Source: Saxidomus purpurata (Eukaryota > Mollusca > Bivalvia > Venerida > Veneridae). From it: a DNA stretch of 64,000 bases. Positions 9,713 through 21,504 of the stretch are shown here, in pieces. Location of the stretch: contig JAFMSR010000007.1 in the NCBI GenBank assembly GCA_022818135.1, forward strand, positions 25,864,915-25,928,914, read 5' to 3'. Under the pieces are notes generated by a model, which was not told the origin of the DNA, made no database searches, and saw only the letters and a program-made list of their open reading frames with translations. The position numbers were made by a program, and so were the translations under genes. Position 1 is the stretch's first letter. Every line of letters begins with the position of its first letter.

Positions 9713-12700
9713 GTTTCGAGTCTGACTGATGTTTGTGAACTTGCAATGCTTATTGTTTCCGAAATATTTTCTTGAACTAAGTTTTTGCCACAGTCTTCGA
9801 AATTCACAATATTAGCAGTATTTCTGATGACTGGAATGTCGTTGTTCATGTCAGGTGTTAGATTATCAGTGCCTGGAATCCTTTCTGTGAAGTCTGTGTC
9901 AGAGGCTGGAATATGTTTACAGAGTTCTGCATGTTTGTTTGTTTTTCTTGGAAAATTTTCTGAAGGATTATCAGAGAGACACCCTGGAAATTTATGCATG
10001 TCTGATGCAGTTAGGTTGTCCAGGTTGTCTTCAGGCTTGTTATAACTTTCATGTTTATCCTCACTTGAGTTATGGACCTGGTGATTGCAGTCATGTGTGA
10101 TATAGCCGTCATGTTTTTCTTCACCTGTTGAGTGATCATCATGATGGCTGTCTAGTATATTCTGATACTTATGTTTGTCTTCAAGTGTGTTGTGTATTTG
10201 ATCCCTCTTGTCTTCAGGTGTGGTATGGTTTTCTTCAAGTTTGTTGGGTATTTTATTATGCTCGTCTTCAGGTGTGGTCTGGTTTTCTTCAAATGTGTTG
10301 TGTATTTCATGTTTGTTTTGAGAATGAGAGTTGGTTTTCTGTTTCTTTTGGTGAATGCCATGGTGATAGAGGTTATCTTGAGCTGTTTTGTTATCGTCAT
10401 GGTTGCCTGCAGGTATGTATTGTGGTTGATGATTTTCTTCAAGCGTGGTCTTGCTCTTATGTTTAACCCCATATGCTGCCTTCTTCTTTACAGTTTCTTT
10501 CGGAAAAAAATTGTACAGATGCTGTGTATGGGATGAATTTTCTAATATTTTGTCATTTGGTATCTTTTTCAAGACATTGTTTTCATTGCAGCAGGCATAG
10601 CACTTCCTGTATTGACACCTTCTGAACTGTCCTTGACCTTTAAGTGGTGAAGTTTCACTTGCTCTTGAGATCACTGTCCTATTGCTGTCGTCATGGTTAC
10701 TGTTATGAAGGATATTTTGGTTTTTGAATTTTGTAAGAATATTTGCATGCTCTTGTTCCCATTCATTTCCATCTGAGTCTTTTCCTGTTTGACGGCATAT
10801 CTTTTCTTTCCCACATTTAAGAGCTTTGTCCTGATTGAATCCAACTTTGAATAAATCACTTGAAAATTTCATATTCTTATTTTCAAAAACTTTTCCATCC
10901 AGTACTGGCATTTTGAATGGTTTTCCAAGTTTTTTGTAGATGTCTTCCATTATATTTCTATGTTGATTGTTAAAATCAACTGTACAGCCGACACGAATAA
11001 ATGCTTTGATTTGAGGGTGATTGATGTCAAAAGACGACACATAGTCAAAGTTGATTAAAACAATGTTCTTGGACCTGTCTCTTCTGAAATTGTTCCATCC
11101 GTATTTCCATTCATTCTCAGTCCATGAGCGCATTCCGTCATCTGCTTCATTCAGATAACTGTCTGACAATACCACCAGAAAGTTGCGTGTTTTAGCTAGT
11201 ATGGAAATTATCTCTGAGTCGCGTTCTGCTCCAAATGCTACATCCCGGCACGGCAGAAAAACCCTGTAACCAGTTTTTATTAGTTTGGGCTCAAGAATGG
11301 AATTTACCCATTTAGAAACATCATCATCAGTGTCATTAAACGATAGAAAAACATCATATTTGTTCAATGGCAGAACTGTATTCCTCTGTTTTTGTCTTGC
11401 TCTCAAGAACAGAATAAGTAGCTCGTATCTAAAGACATATGTCAGTGTTCCTATTAAAATCAAAAGGAGTATTGTAGCTGCAGTTATGGCCTCCAGAAGA
11501 TAAGGAAAGTGATCAGGGAAACATTCTAAGTTGTCTTTGGCAAATGAAAGTGCTGGTTTCAAGCCAATTTTTGGAATATCACATTGGAATAAGTTGTGAT
11601 GTGTTTCACATTGTTTTGAACGAAGCCATTTTTCAATCCATAGAGACTCGCAGTCACAGCTGATGTGTAGGTTTCTCATGTGTCGTGAGCAGACATTGTG
11701 ATACTGAAACCTTTGGGACAATTCTCTTAAATTTAGATTGTTAGATATGTCAATATATGATGCATTCTCCAGAAGATATGTAGCATTTTCGTTTATTTCC
11801 AAAAGGTTATTGTTAGAAATATCTAGCACGGATATCCTTGAGAGATATGACTGGTCTTGGATTCTTGTAATTTCATTTCCCGAAACATTGAGGGATATAT
11901 AATTAGAATACCGAGAATATGGTATTTCAGGTAATACTTTTAAATCCGAGTTAGAACAGTCCATAAATAATGTGTCCTTGTTAGGTTGGTCTATGCAAGT
12001 GCATCTTGGGTCACAACCATTTTCAACTGGACAGATAAATTTTACTGGATCAACATCGAAAACGAGAGTACCAGCTAACTCCTTTGGAGCCGTGCAAGTT
12101 ATGTCCATATAATTCCTCCATAGCACATCGATGACATCATATGCCATGGACATAAACTCTTCAATATTGCAATCACAAACTAAAGGAATATTTCTAAAAT
12201 CAAATCCAAAACTGAGTAGATGTCCAAGTGCAGTAATATCTTCCAAATTAAGGAGAACCTCAAAATCTGGCCAGGTGCTGAACTGGTTGTCAGGAAATGA
12301 CACAAAACCTGGTCCATATGTGATGGTTGTATTCAGGATAAAATCTGCTTCATTTACAAGTTCCGATATTTGGTTTGACCCATAGTCAAAACTACAAAAT
12401 GGATAATAACTGAACATGTTAGAAACATCAATTTCTGTCATTTCATTATAGCTGAAATCTGCGTAGAATAAGCTCTGCACATGTGGTGAAGACAGTATAT
12501 TTGGATCAATTTGTTTTATTTGGTTCCCAGAAAAGTCAATAGATCGTAAACTAGTGAGATTGGTAAATGAAGTATTTGAGACATGTGTAAGCTTATTATT
12601 TCTTAAGGTTAGTTTGTCCAGTCTAACTAAGCAGTTGAGATCTGATAGTGTATGAATTTTGTTGTTTTCAAAATTTAGCTTTACAATATTTTTCATAAAC

Positions 12701-13132
12701 CCTTGAATGTTTGTGAACTCATCAGGGTACCTTTCCTCCAAATAAGTACTCTCCCAGTCACAGAGATTACTTGGAATTTCTGTCATTTCAGCATCTGTAT
12801 GCTCAACTTTATAGACTTCACTTTCTTCAGGAGCTTGATTAGATACAACCAAGCTTTTGCCAAACACTGATACATATTCTATAAATAGATCAATTTCTGA
12901 TCCTTGCCACACTGCACATGATCTGCATTTACAACATGTATCATATTTCTCTGACTCGACAATAGATGCTGGCTCATTTTTACAGTGTTCATCTAATCTG
13001 CAGCGCAAGTCATTCCTAGGCTCAGTTGCCCAGGATGGTTGCCATAGGTCACCAAAATCTTCATCACACTGAGATCTGATTAGAGTAGGAAGACAAACCA
13101 GTAATGTTAAGATCTGCAACAGAACTTGAAAC
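9685..13132 (-). CDS. Toll-like receptor (protostome mccTLR type), paralogue B, with long C-terminal tail
   Basis: A pattern-recognition receptor at the plasma or endosomal membrane. Residue numbers count from the TTG at 13119. Hydrophobic leader (1-17); cysteine-rich N-terminal segment; leucine-rich repeats from about 140; a first cysteine cluster (CDCNIEEF..., about 306-370) followed at once by a second N-cap (CDPRCTCIDQ); short LRRs; a second C-cap (CDCESLWIEKW, about 480-520); one membrane helix (about 537-565); a TIR domain (about 584-735) with box 1 YDVFLSF. The two internal cysteine clusters make it the multiple-cysteine-cluster type. The BB loop reads CRDVAFGAE, lacking the usual proline. 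About 409 His/Asn/Asp/Glu-rich residues with degenerate repeats (EENQTTPEDEH, EENHTTPEDKR) follow the TIR. No in-frame ATG exists at the leader: the codon matching paralogue A's ATG is ATA (13141-13143). The extent given assumes an acceptor TTTCAG at 13133 and an unseen first exon. Confidence 0.88.
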
Positions 13133-13144
13133 CTGAAATATATG

Positions 13145-13335
13145 CAAGTAATGAGAAAGATGAGTCACCAAAGGTCAAGCTCAAGGTCACTGTCATTAAA
13201 GATCGAAAAATGGCTGCCCAGTAACTTGAGTTAGAAGTGACCAATTGCAATGAAACTTGTTGTGTAGGGAGCTTGAATGGAGAGGAAGCAAACAATTTGT
13301 TTTCTTTTTTTTCAAGGTTTAATGTGTCTGAGGGA
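13145..13335 (-). repeat. HINE-derived fragment abutting the TLR 5' end
   Basis: Contains CAAGCTCAAGGTCACTGTC, then AAATGGCTGCCCAGT, TTGCAATGAAACTTG and GAGCTTGAATGGAGAGG. The same phrases run through 5290-5410. Homology between the two TLR paralogues stops just where this fragment begins, so it now supplies the sequence immediately upstream of TLR B. Confidence 0.65.
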
Positions 13336-14960
13336 TGAAAAATCAACAGAATTAGTTGCAGTCTAAATTTGAATTTATAAAGCAGTATATATATTTTGAA
13401 TAAGAATCAAGATTTTTTTTACTGCGGGCCGCAGCAGCGGTCCGCTATATTTAATATGTGGTTGGAAAAGGTAACATGTAAGTGAAGTAGTGTATAGTTT
13501 TTTGAACGAAATGTTATGAAATTAATGAAAATCGCCTCGAAACGTATGAAGAAGAACGGGTGAAAATCACTGTTCATTCCATAGCTTTAGAATTGTCAAA
13601 AGGTTGATATTTCTATCTTTCATCCGTGTAAATGTCAAATTATTTTGTATGTTTATGTAAACATTTAATAAGTAGTGAAAAGTTTTTATTGCTCGGCCAG
13701 TACAAAAACCGATATCGGCCAAACATGCTAGTATCTTCCGGTATCGGGTAAAGTGGGTCCATTACATTACTATGACTCGATTTTTATAATTTAAAATTTA
13801 CACTCGCACTTCAGTTTGTTTTTGAATGGAAGTATAAATGTACAGTCACTGACAGTCTATTCTAATCAGACATGACATGTTAGAGCAATAAAGTGATAGG
13901 TAGCCAAAGTTTACTAACTGGTCCGGATGCACTGTCTATTTTTTATCAGACTGGTTTCCATTTCGTGTTTAACTTATCAGACTGGTCTACAGCAATAAAC
14001 TGACAGGTAGCCAAAGTTAACTAATTGGTCGGTATGCACTGACTTTTCAGTAATCGTGAAAATGTGCGTTGTTTTATTTACAAACATTTTGACTGCAAAC
14101 GATATTGTGAGGATAGAGGCAGAAATAGTATTGTATATTTTGAGAATCACCTTAATGGAACATAGCGTAGAACTTTTTATAATATTGTTGCGTTATCCTT
14201 GTTTTAGTTAACACTGAATGAAAACAGGGATTGTATACATATATACAATCTAATAAATCCTGATAAAAAACGGAAAGAGCGTAAAGATTATTTAAAGCTT
14301 TTTCATGAATATGTTTTTGTTTCTTTTTAAGTCATAAATGATACACTTAAAATGAGAAAGAGTAACTAAATCGTAAATGCACAAATCAGATTTTACACGA
14401 ACCTATGATATAAATTTATTTTGTCTCTGTTATAAAGTCTGTAAAGTTTATTTGCATCTCCTACTTCAAAATATTTACATGAAAGCTTTGTTTATACATA
14501 GTATCACAGTTTTTCTTGTCTTTAATTTATACACTTCATATTTTTGAATCCTTTACTTTATTGAATATTCTCAAAGGCTTAATACAGCATTTATTGTCAG
14601 ATTTATCGCTATACCTTGTAGTGATACCACAGGAATGAAATACAATGTTTTGTAAGTGCTGATATCACAAACATTTATTATTAAAGTGCATACATATAAA
14701 AGAGGATCACAAATTTTATAAATTGGATATACCTGGCTTTGCCATGATGTCATACTGGCTTATAGTTATCAGTCATTTCCTCGTTTGGTAAAAAGTAAAA
14801 ACTCGGTCTTTATCTGGTAGAATTGTTATAGTTATACAAGTTTAATTTTATTTCAAACAAAATATATATAGAAAGCATTTAACTTTATGAATTTTAAAAT
14901 TACTAAAAATTCAGTCTTATGGTTAGATCTGTAAGCTAATGGAAGGTATCCATCTTCTAA
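13336..14960. other. Region without a recognised gene
   Basis: AT-rich and non-coding by eye. A GC-rich patch at 13424-13445 (GCGGGCCGC ... GCGGTCCGC) is locally self-complementary. A pair of similar phrases (CAGACTGGT, CTGACAGGTAGCCAAAGTT) near 13890-14030 suggests a small duplication. No MYBBP1A exons were found here. Confidence 0.35.
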
Positions 14961-14962
14961 AA

Positions 14963-15980
14963 ATGCCCGTGAAGGGCACCGTCCATCTGTCCATCCATCC
15001 TTCCGTCCGTCTGTGCATCCACACTTACACATTTGTGTCCAGACTGTAACTTTGTCATGTATTGAATGATTTTAAAATAACTTGGCACAAATGTCTAGCA
15101 CATCAAGACGATGTGTCGCATGCAAGGCCCACTTTCCTACCTCAGAGGTCAAGGTCACACTTAGAGTTTGAAGGTAATGGAATCTTCTATATATGCACAC
15201 ATTCGTATCCTGACTGTAACTTTGTCATGCATTGAAGGATTTTAAAATCAACTTGGCACAAATGTCTAGCACATCAAGACGACGTGTCATTTACAAGACC
15301 TTAGTCCCTACCTCAAAGGTCAAGGTCACAATTACAGTTTGAATGTAGTTGATTCCTCTATATATTCATATATGCACACATTCGTGTCCTGACAGTAACT
15401 TTGTCATGCATTGATAAATAATTGGCACAAATGTCTAGCACATCAAGATGACGTGCCGCTTGCAAAACCCACATCCCTACCTCAAAGGTCAAGGTCACAC
15501 TTAGAATTTGAAGGTAATAGATTCCTCTATATATGCATATATGCACACATTCGTGTCCAAACTGTAACTGTGTCATGCATTGAAGGGTGTTGAAATAACT
15601 TAGCACAAACGTCTTGCATGTCAAGACGACATGTCGCTTGCAAGACCCACATCGCTACCTCAAAGGTCAAGGTCACACTTAGAGTTTTTAGGTAATGGAA
15701 TCCTGTATAATATATGTCCGGACTATAACTTTGTCATGCATTGATTGATTTAAAAATAACTTGGCACAAATGTTCAGCACATCAAGCTGATGTGTCACAT
15801 GCAAGACCCATGTCCCTACCTCAAAGGTCAAGGTCACACTTGGAGTTTATAGGTAATGGAATCCTGTATATATGCATACATTTGTGTCCAGATGGAAGGA
15901 TTTTAAAATAATATAGCACAATTATTAAGCACATGGAGAGGCAGACTTTGAGACACCTCTGTCAAGTTCTAACTTGTTCG
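14963..15980 (+). mobile_element. HINE, TCAAGGTCA-rich subfamily
   Basis: A 5' mini-hairpin (GCCC/GGGC), then CCATCTGTCCATCCATCC and six modules of about 165 bp with GTAACTTTGTCATGCATTGA, GGCACAAATGTCTAGCACAT and AAAGGTCAAGGTCACAC. The 3' side carries GCACATGGAGAGGCA and a hairpin (CAAGTT/AACTTG) followed by TT. The same internal text and the same ACATGGAGAGG end are seen at 38358-39423. Non-coding; short frames inside are repeat read-through. Confidence 0.7.
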
Positions 15981-16313
15981 TTTTGGAATTTGTACTTTTT
16001 TCACTTAAAGATGCATAGAGAAAAACAATAAAAGCATTTATTGGAATCACCATTTTCCAAATGTAATTGATTTTGCCAGTACCCGGAAATGTGAATTATG
16101 GATGAGCCTGATCCAAAAACTTATTAATGAAAATGCATGTGATCTTACCATGCAAAATCCGTATCTCGGGTACACAATTATAACATTACATTATATCTTA
16201 ATTGCATATATCACAGTACATTCATTGTATCTTTTTATCTGTGAAATTGCATAATTTCAAAAACTTGTTTTAATTGTTATTACATCAGTATTCTCACATG
16301 TTTGCTTCGACAG

Positions 16314-16470
16314 GAGGTACCATGGTTTATGGTAGAGAGTCAGACTCCTTACCTAGAGGTTTTGGGTTCGAATCCTGTCAGCTGAACTTGAGGTGGGAGT
16401 ACTTGTCAGAGTCCCAGCATGCAGCCTTTAACAGTAATGCAAGCATTTAAGTTGACAATTGAATAAAAAT
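16314..16470 (+). repeat. SINE family 3, tRNA-derived
   Basis: Head AGGAGGTACCATGGTTTATG, box B TGGGTTCGAATCC, tail GTCAGCTGAACTTGAGG. The copy at 45678-45850 has the matching order (GGAGGCACCATG..., GTGTTTGAATCCC, CAGCAGACT). Confidence 0.6.
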
Positions 16471-17105
16471 CGATAGCTGTTAACAACTACATAAAATAAT
16501 AATAATAAAAGATTGTATTATAAAATTGACAACAATGTAATATGAAGAAAGTGAAATACCTCATCCTTGTAAAGTCTGCAGATCTCTGTATCCAGTCTGC
16601 TAGTATCATAAGCCAAATAAATTTCAACTTATATACCAGACTAATGTCTCCATCATTCGAAGATAAAGCCCATTTGTAGTTAGGTATTGAACTAGGTGGT
16701 ATCTTGTTGAGACAAACAGTTGCCAAATGCCATAAATAATGTCATATTTAAATATTTTTTATTTGCAATAAAAAAACTCTCAACTGCTACTTATATAAAT
16801 CTTAATATTGCTTATCAAATTGTCCATCAACCAGTCAAAAACTTAATGCCGGGAACCACATTGCAGACGTTGCAGCCAAATTATTCTGCAGAGACAATGA
16901 TTTTGTAAGGACATTCAAGGTTTCAACACTATCTTTATTTTTTTGTCCAGTTAAAACTAATGTATAATAAGCATGATTTAGTTTTCTGAACCTTGAAAAT
17001 TTGCCCGAGGTTGAGCTATGCCTTGGGATTTTATCTGTACTTTTGTACCTTTTTTGACATTGCTTCTATATAAAAATAAATATCTGTTGGCATATTCCTC
17101 ATCTC
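16471..17105. other. Region without a recognised gene
   Basis: AT-rich; an open frame at 16720-16908 is not recognised and is probably chance. Confidence 0.35.
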
Positions 17106-17107
17106 TT

Positions 17108-17440
17108 TATCTGTATTGCCATTTTATCTGATGATTGCACTTAACCTTGGAGGTGGTTACCATAATCAACATGGCCTCTTCATTGCTCCAAAATCGGGAC
17201 TTTATATATTCTCTACTTCAGTTTTGAGCTATGTTAATGATAACTAGTAGACCCATAAAGGATGTGAATACCTCCCCAAAGGGCATCATCTGGAATACCC
17301 GTATTTTTTACACAGATCTCATCTCCAACATTTAACTGTGTAACTATGGTTACAGAACCTTGATCATGTCTTCCAGAATCCCCAGGCCAAAGCACACTGT
17401 AGTGTTTAGACAGTAATATGCATATTGGGAGAGGTGTGAC
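17108..17440. pseudogene. C1q-domain gene remnant, C-terminal half inverted
   Basis: On the plus strand about 17108-17251 reads as the first half of a C1q domain: NLGGGYHNQHG, then LFIAPKSGLYIFSTSVLSYV, then a stop. On the minus strand, from about 17440 down to 17245, the second half reads SKHYSVLWPGD, HDQGSVTIVTQLNVGDE, CVKN, ALWGGIH. The halves lie tail to tail and meet near 17250, so the 3' part was inverted after the gene existed. No collagen stalk or signal peptide is present. C1q-domain proteins are secreted lectin-like immune proteins, much expanded in bivalves. It cannot make a domain in this state. Confidence 0.75.
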
Positions 17441-17980
17441 TTAGTATTAGGTTGTAAACTTAAGTGTTCATTTTGATGCATTTATGAAAAGGAACGTTTT
17501 TACCTTTTTCGTGTTTGATATTATTTTATTTTTTGATGATCAGCAGTATTCCACTGTTTACCCAATATTTAGATTCTGATTTATCGCCAATACTGCACTG
17601 CAGTTATTGGATAAAAAATAAATTCAAAACACTTCAGACAAGTGGATCATTTATAATGAATTCAATCAATTTCCTGTTTTTTTCGTTATAAAAATTATAC
17701 TGGAGTATGCACTAACTGGCCTCTGTTGTGGAGTTTTTGGGGCCTCCATTGTTAAGGGGTTGCGATTTCTTCTTGAATTCCCTAAACCTCTGATTGAGGA
17801 TTGGTCAGACTGACTAAGTGAGGAAGTTGATGGATTTTTTAAGGCAATAGGAATCTCTGGGAACAATGGTTAGGTAAACTGCCCATATATACATATAACG
17901 GAAATAATACTCTGGTGCACAGGTTTACTGAAGTACAAGAAAATTATTGTTGCACTGCAATTCAGTTTCCAGCGTACCAT
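17441..17980. other. Region without a recognised gene
   Basis: No gene seen. The phrase GGTTAGGTAAACTGCCC near 17870 matches the tail of SINE family 2, so a decayed SINE end may be present. Confidence 0.35.
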
Positions 17981-18557
17981 TTTAGCTCTACTACTCCAGT
18001 AGAGTTTATGCCATGGTAGTTTGTCCGTCCATCTCTCCATAAACTTTTCCTTGATAATACTCTAAAGGTCACAATTATCCTTCGATTTGTATGAAACTTG
18101 CTCAGAAGGTTGCCTGCAGATGATCCCTACTGTTTTGGGGGTCAGTGGGTCAAAGATCAAGGTCAAGGTCACTGTGGCCCGAAGTTTGAAAATTGTTTTT
18201 CACTCAATATCCTGAGATCTGTATCACCCAGCCACAGTCTGCAAACTTCATAGTAAGATTTAGTCTTATATACTGAGTTGATGATCACTTCTGATTTTAG
18301 GGTCAATGGGTTAAAGGTCAAGGTCACAGTGACTTAGTTAGCTTTTCCTTGATAACACTCTACTGATCACAACTTTCTTTCTCCTTTAATTGGTCTTATT
18401 GTGTAGATGATCCCTACTGTTTTTGAGGTCAGTAGGCAAAGGTCACTGTGACCTCCATTAGTTTTCCGTGATAACTTTCCAAAAGGTTATCACTAAATGT
18501 ATTCAGGACAGTCCAGTTAGTGCAGTAAATGATAGTGGCTCATATGGGCCTGACTTT
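17981..18557 (+). mobile_element. HINE-like element, variant with CTCTACT hairpin
   Basis: The 5' hairpin CTCTACT/AGTAGAG is followed by TTTGTCCGTCCATC. Three modules carry GATAATACTCTAAAGGTCAC, ATGAAACTTGCTCAGAAGG, GATGATCCCTACTG and CAAGGTCAAGGTCACTG. It directly abuts the next element at 18558. The 3' end is not clear. Confidence 0.55.
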
Positions 18558-20160
18558 TTAGCTCACCTGAGCTGTAGGCTCAGGGTGAGCTATTAGGATC
18601 GATGAATGTCCGTCGTCCGTCCACACTTAGTTCGTTAACACTCTAGTGGTCACATTTTTGCCTCAATTGTCACGAAACTTGGTCAGGATGTTTGTCTCAG
18701 TAATTACTCGGACGAGTTCTATTATGGGTCATCTTGGATGAAAAACTAGGTCACATGACCCAAAAATAAAAAAATCTTGTTAAGGCTCTAGAGGCTACTG
18801 TTTCAGTCCAAATATCCTGGCAATTTGTCAGAAAGGTTGTTTGGTTGATTTCTAGCTCAAGTTTTAATATGGGTCACCTGGGGTCAAAAACTAGATCACA
18901 CAGCCCAAATATGGAAAAACCTTGTTAACACTCTAGAGGTAACATTTTCAGCCCAAATATCCTGGAAATTTGTCAGAAAGGTTGTTTCTATGATTTCTAG
19001 CTCAAGTTCGAATATGGGTCATCTGGGGTCAAAAACTAGGTCACAGAGCCCAAATATGGAAAAACCTTGTTAACACTCTAGAGGTAACATTTTCAGCCCA
19101 AATATCCTGGAAATATGTCAGAAAGGTTGTTTCGATGATTTCTAGCCCAAGTTCGAATATGGGTCATCTGGGGTCAAAAACTGGGTCACAGAGCCCAAAT
19201 ACGGAAAAACCTTGTTAACACTCTAGATGTTACATTTTCAGCCCAGATATCCTTGAAATTTGTCAGAAAGGTTGTTTCTGTGATTTCTAGCTCAAGTTCG
19301 AATATGGGTCATCTGGGGTCAAAAACTAGGTCACACAGCCTGAATATGGAAAAACCTTGTTAACACTCTAGAGGTAACATTTTCAGCCCAAATATCCTGG
19401 AAATTTGTCGGAAAGGTTGTTTTGATGATTTCTAGCTCAAGTTCGAATATGGGTCATCTGGGGTCAAAAACTAGGTCACAGAGCCCAAATGTGGAAAAAC
19501 CTTGTTAACACTCTAGAGGTTACATTTTCAGCCCAAATATCCTGGAAATATGTCAGAAAGGTTGTTTCAATGATTTCTAGCTCAAGTTTCAAATGGGTCA
19601 TCTGGGGTCAAAAACTAGGTCACAGAGCCCAAATATGGAAAAGCCTTGTTAATACTCTAGAGGTAACATTTTCAGCCCAAATATCCTGGAAATTTGTCAG
19701 AAAGGTTGTTTCTATGATTTCTAGCTCAAGTTGGAATATTGGTCATCTGGGGTCAAAAACTAGGTCACAGAGCCCAAATATGGAAAAACCTTGTTAACAC
19801 ACTAGAGGTAACATTTTCAGCCCAAATATCCTAGAAATATGTCAGAAAGGTTGTTTCGATGATTTCTAGCTCAAGTTCGAATATGGGTCATCTGGGGTCA
19901 AAAACTAGGTCACAGAGCCCAAATGTGGAAAAACCTTGTTTACACTCTAGAGGTAACATTTTCAGCCCAAATATCCTGGAAGTATGTCAGAAAGGTTGTT
20001 TCGATGATTTCTAGCTCATGATCGAATATGGGTCATCTGGGGTCAAAAACTAGGTCACACAGCTCAAATATGGAAAAGCCTTGTTTACACTCTAGAGGTA
20101 ACATTTTCAGTCCAAATGTCCTCGGGTGAGCGATAAAGGGCCATCATGGCCCTCTTGTTA
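18558..20160 (+). mobile_element. HINE-like element with about nine 150-bp modules
   Basis: The 5' hairpin has arms GCTCACCTGAGC and GGCTCAGGGTGAGC; then GTCCGTCGTCCGTCC. About nine tandem modules of about 150 bp follow (AACACTCTAGAGGTAACATT, TTCAGCCCAAATATCCTGG, GTCAGAAAGGTTGTTTC, GGTCATCTGGGGTC). The 3' end AGGGCCATCATGGCCCTC is a near-perfect palindrome followed by TTGTT. The element at 46266-47560 has the same 5' hairpin and 3' palindrome but different modules. A 102-codon frame inside is repeat read-through, not a gene. Confidence 0.7.
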
Positions 20161-20224
20161 CCTATTTAGGATTATTGGATGTCAGGGTGTTCAAAATAAG
20201 GGGAGCTAGCATAAATGTGTGGTC

Positions 20225-20360
20225 AGTTGCAATAGTACAGCGGTAGTGTGTTTACCACAGGAGTTAGATCCCCACCAGCATGATGATTGAAGTGTCCTTA
20301 AGCAAGATAATATTTAACATTGCCAGAGTCCTTGAATTAAAGGTCTCGAAATTAATATAA
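20225..20360 (+). repeat. Possible tRNA-derived SINE, decayed
   Basis: A box A-like TAGTACAGCGGTAGTGTG and box B-like GAGTTAGATCCCC precede a tail TGTCCTTAAGCAAG. Weak match to the 9195-9335 sequence. Confidence 0.4.
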
Positions 20361-21190
20361 TAAAATAAGTTGGAAAAAAAACTTCTTTGGCAATCAAGGA
20401 TAAAGAAGCTCATATCTAGAATAAAGGGAGAATTAGATATATTTTGTAACTTATTCTATTACTGAATAGAAGTAGATCAAGGTTACTGGTGTAATATGTC
20501 ATTAAGTTATATGCCCTACTTTGTGGCGGCCTATTGAACTTCCTGGTTGAAGTACTGGTTAAGCACTCTATTGTAAACCTTTTATACCTGTATTTAGCTA
20601 ATCAAAATAGTAGGGAAATTTTTATTTACCTTACAGGGGGATTTTTCTGATTGTATCTGATTGGTTAAAGCTGTATTTACGTTTACTGTGTAACAGCCAA
20701 TAAGGAATTAATGTAAACTGCTGAGTTGTACAGTTAAAGTTCACAAAAGACATTCTCCCATAGAGTGACTTGTCAAATTTGCATGTTCTTTGATCATTTA
20801 GATAACAAAGTTGTAACAATTTGAAAAATGATGAATGTAATCTCAAAGGAAAGATTAGAATGAAGTTAATTGTTAATTGATGTTTTAGTTTGGATGGATG
20901 GCTTTGTTTCAACATTCCACATAAGAGTCCCCGGATCACTTTGAATTTATTGATTTAGTAACATAAATATGCCTGTCTTTCATATTCAAGTTGTTTCTTT
21001 AAGAAAAAGAATTGCCAGAAAGCATTTCTTAATTTTGCAATATCATTGAAAAAAAACTGATATGTACTTATTGGTTTAAAAAGGAAAGTAAGGAATGTTT
21101 TTGGTGCAAATAAAGGTCATTTATGTCAGTCAGACATGTTTATTGATAAATTGAGAGCTACTTGTTAATGTGATCCTGGGAGTTTAAAGC
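20361..21190. other. Region without a recognised gene
   Basis: No convincing exon. A 102-codon open frame on the minus strand (20631-20939) does not resemble a family I know. Confidence 0.35.
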
Positions 21191-21334
21191 TCTTCTTCTC
21201 TGAAACTACAGGTCAGTTTCACTAAATTTGCTCTGTAACATTTTTGCATAGACCTCTTTCGTAAAATAGGAAATAGTTCTGGGCCAGACTCTTTAGTTTA
21301 GTTTATACTAATTTATTTTAGCTCTATTGTGAAG

Positions 21335-21487
21335 AAAGCTTGGAGCTTATTGAGTCACTCACGGGTCTGCTTCCTGGAAAAACCAGTACTGGTGTCATAT
21401 GAGGAAGTACGGTCGTGACCCCAGTGAGGCTCAAACCTGCAACCTCCGGGATGAGCAGCCGACACCTTAACCACTTCACCACCGCTC
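21335..21487 (-). repeat. tRNA-derived SINE, well-preserved head
   Basis: The reverse complement starts GGAGCGGTGGTGAAGTGGTT (box A type), has GGTTGCAGGTTTGAGCC (box B type), then GTCACGACCGTACTTCC and CAGTACTGGTTTTTCC. It sits just before the satellite array. Confidence 0.6.
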
Positions 21488-21504
21488 CCCTTAAAATGTT
21501 TCTT

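Noticed and set aside
10128..10536. Plus-strand frames of 112-121 codons and a minus-strand 106-codon frame
   Set aside because: Shadows over the repetitive TLR tail, whose own frame is continuous from the TIR domain.
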